Assembly (NCBI RefSeq): GCF_015352425.1
Contig: NZ_JADKNH010000011.1
Coordinates: 142,895 to 206,894, forward strand
Reading direction: 5' to 3'
Length of the DNA: 64,000 nucleotides
Source: Fusibacter ferrireducens
GTDB lineage: Bacteria > Bacillota > Clostridia > Peptostreptococcales > Acidaminobacteraceae
The translations under genes and the position numbers were made by a program. A model generated the notes under the pieces. That model ran no database searches. It saw only the letters and a list, made by a program, of their open reading frames with translations, and had not been told where the DNA came from. Below are positions 63,547 through 64,000 of the stretch, in pieces; the stretch's first letter is position 1; the number at the start of each line of letters is the position of its first letter.

Positions 63547-64000
63547 GTGAGTAGCGATTCTATCAGAAAAAAGGATCTCAAGTTGATTCATGACTTGTCC
63601 CCAATTTTGGACAGGATGCAACCATGACTTTTTTATATCTATGGTTCTTAGGTAGACCAACTTATATAAGGCCATCTCATTTGGAAAAGCACCTTTGCGA
63701 TCCGTAACTTTTCTTAGCTGATTATGATAACTTTCAATGGTATTGGTGGTGTATATAATTTTTCTTATCTCACTAGGGTACTCAAATAAACGCTCTACAG
63801 CGTCCCAATTGTTACGCCAAACAGCCACTGCTGCAGCAGACTCTGACCATTTAAGCTCAAATGCTTCGAACAGAATTATGGCTTCATCCAAACTCACGGC
63901 TTTATAAACAGCCTTTATATCTTTGGCGAATTCAGACCATCTTTTTCGTGCAATATAACGCGTAGAATTGCGCATAAGATGTACAATGCATCTTTGTGTT
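63535..64000 (-). CDS. IS256 (Mutator) family transposase, C-terminal part
   Basis: The frame is open through the right edge of the window, so the N-terminal part is missing. QRCIVHLMRNSTRYI at the start of the visible part and YTTNTIESYHNQLRKVTDRKGAFPNE are hallmark IS256 sequences; the last catalytic Glu lies in NTIE. The stop overlaps the last 12 bases of the preceding gene. The element's terminal inverted repeat cannot be fixed without the other end. Confidence 0.93.
   Translation of the reverse strand, partial: TQRCIVHLMRNSTRYIARKRWSEFAKDIKAVYKAVSLDEAIILFEAFELKWSESAAAVAVWRNNWDAVERLFEYPSEIRKIIYTTNTIESYHNQLRKVTDRKGAFPNEMALYKLVYLRTIDIKKSWLHPVQNWGQVMNQLEILFSDRIATHLKF

Noticed and set aside
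63535..64000. The right-edge recombination gene as an integron integrase
   Set aside because: The sequence is clearly an IS256/Mutator DDE transposase (NTIESYHNQLRKVTDRKG), not a tyrosine recombinase.

Overview
This window is AT-rich, Gram-positive-type DNA, most likely from a member of the Clostridia. The first two thirds carry the classic clostridial housekeeping order holA - rpsT - lepA - hemW - hrcA - grpE - dnaK - dnaJ - prmA - rsmE - mtaB - HIT - rpsU - yqeY - phoH - yqfF - ybeY - cdd - era - mgtE - recO - glyS - PPDK regulator - ppdK. Strong Shine-Dalgarno sites, a CIRCE operator before hrcA, a T-box before glyS and S-layer-homology surface proteins agree with this. I cannot name the genus from sequence alone.

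Region by region. 1-5.9 kb: end of an M14-like peptidase gene, a GNAT acetyltransferase, plsY (-), a lysophospholipase-like hydrolase, an AlaX-type editing protein (-) and two unknown genes. 6-11.5 kb: a lone adenine DNA methyltransferase, a membrane-anchored beta-propeller-like protein and comEC. 11.5-26.6 kb: translation, heme and chaperone genes. 26.8-41.3 kb: phoH to ppdK, largely co-directional. 41.3-43.8 kb: a mobile-element graveyard with a broken AAA ATPase gene, an IS150-type IS3 element with damaged orfA and an internally deleted istB. 43.8-58.7 kb: accessory genes, namely an XRE/glycine-zipper protein, a 1407-residue double DUF445 protein, an AraC/GyrI-like regulator, a sensor-GGDEF-hemerythrin protein, a large LRR_5/SLH surface protein, a membrane LuxR-type regulator and a flavodoxin.

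The main discovery is at 58.9-63.5 kb: a promoterless, all-plus-strand integron gene-cassette array. Four attC-like sites of about 117-130 bp (59339, 61186, 61787, 62429) share the scheme R'' (xxxTAAC) - ACGCC-type L'' - conserved inner hairpins - GCGGGAAC - R' (GTTxxxx). For three consecutive cassettes the 7-bp R'' at the end is the exact reverse complement of the R' at the start of the same cassette, the diagnostic signature of cassettes that once closed into circles. Cargo: a double SH3-like protein, a broken HIT gene plus a P-loop kinase and a small membrane protein, a multi-pass membrane protein, a FosB-like thiol transferase (candidate fosfomycin resistance) and an unknown protein. No integron integrase lies in the window, and an IS256-family transposase closes the right edge. 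Two neighbouring cassette proteins of unrelated fold start with nearly the same ten residues, as if they share a translation leader.

Small-scale structure includes a dispersed palindromic repeat (3.0, 21.5 and 50.8 kb; tandem at 21.5 kb), an 80-nt hairpin before hrcA, a duplicated extended -10 promoter near 1.9 kb and a series of intrinsic terminators. I saw no rRNA or tRNA genes, CRISPR array or replication origin.
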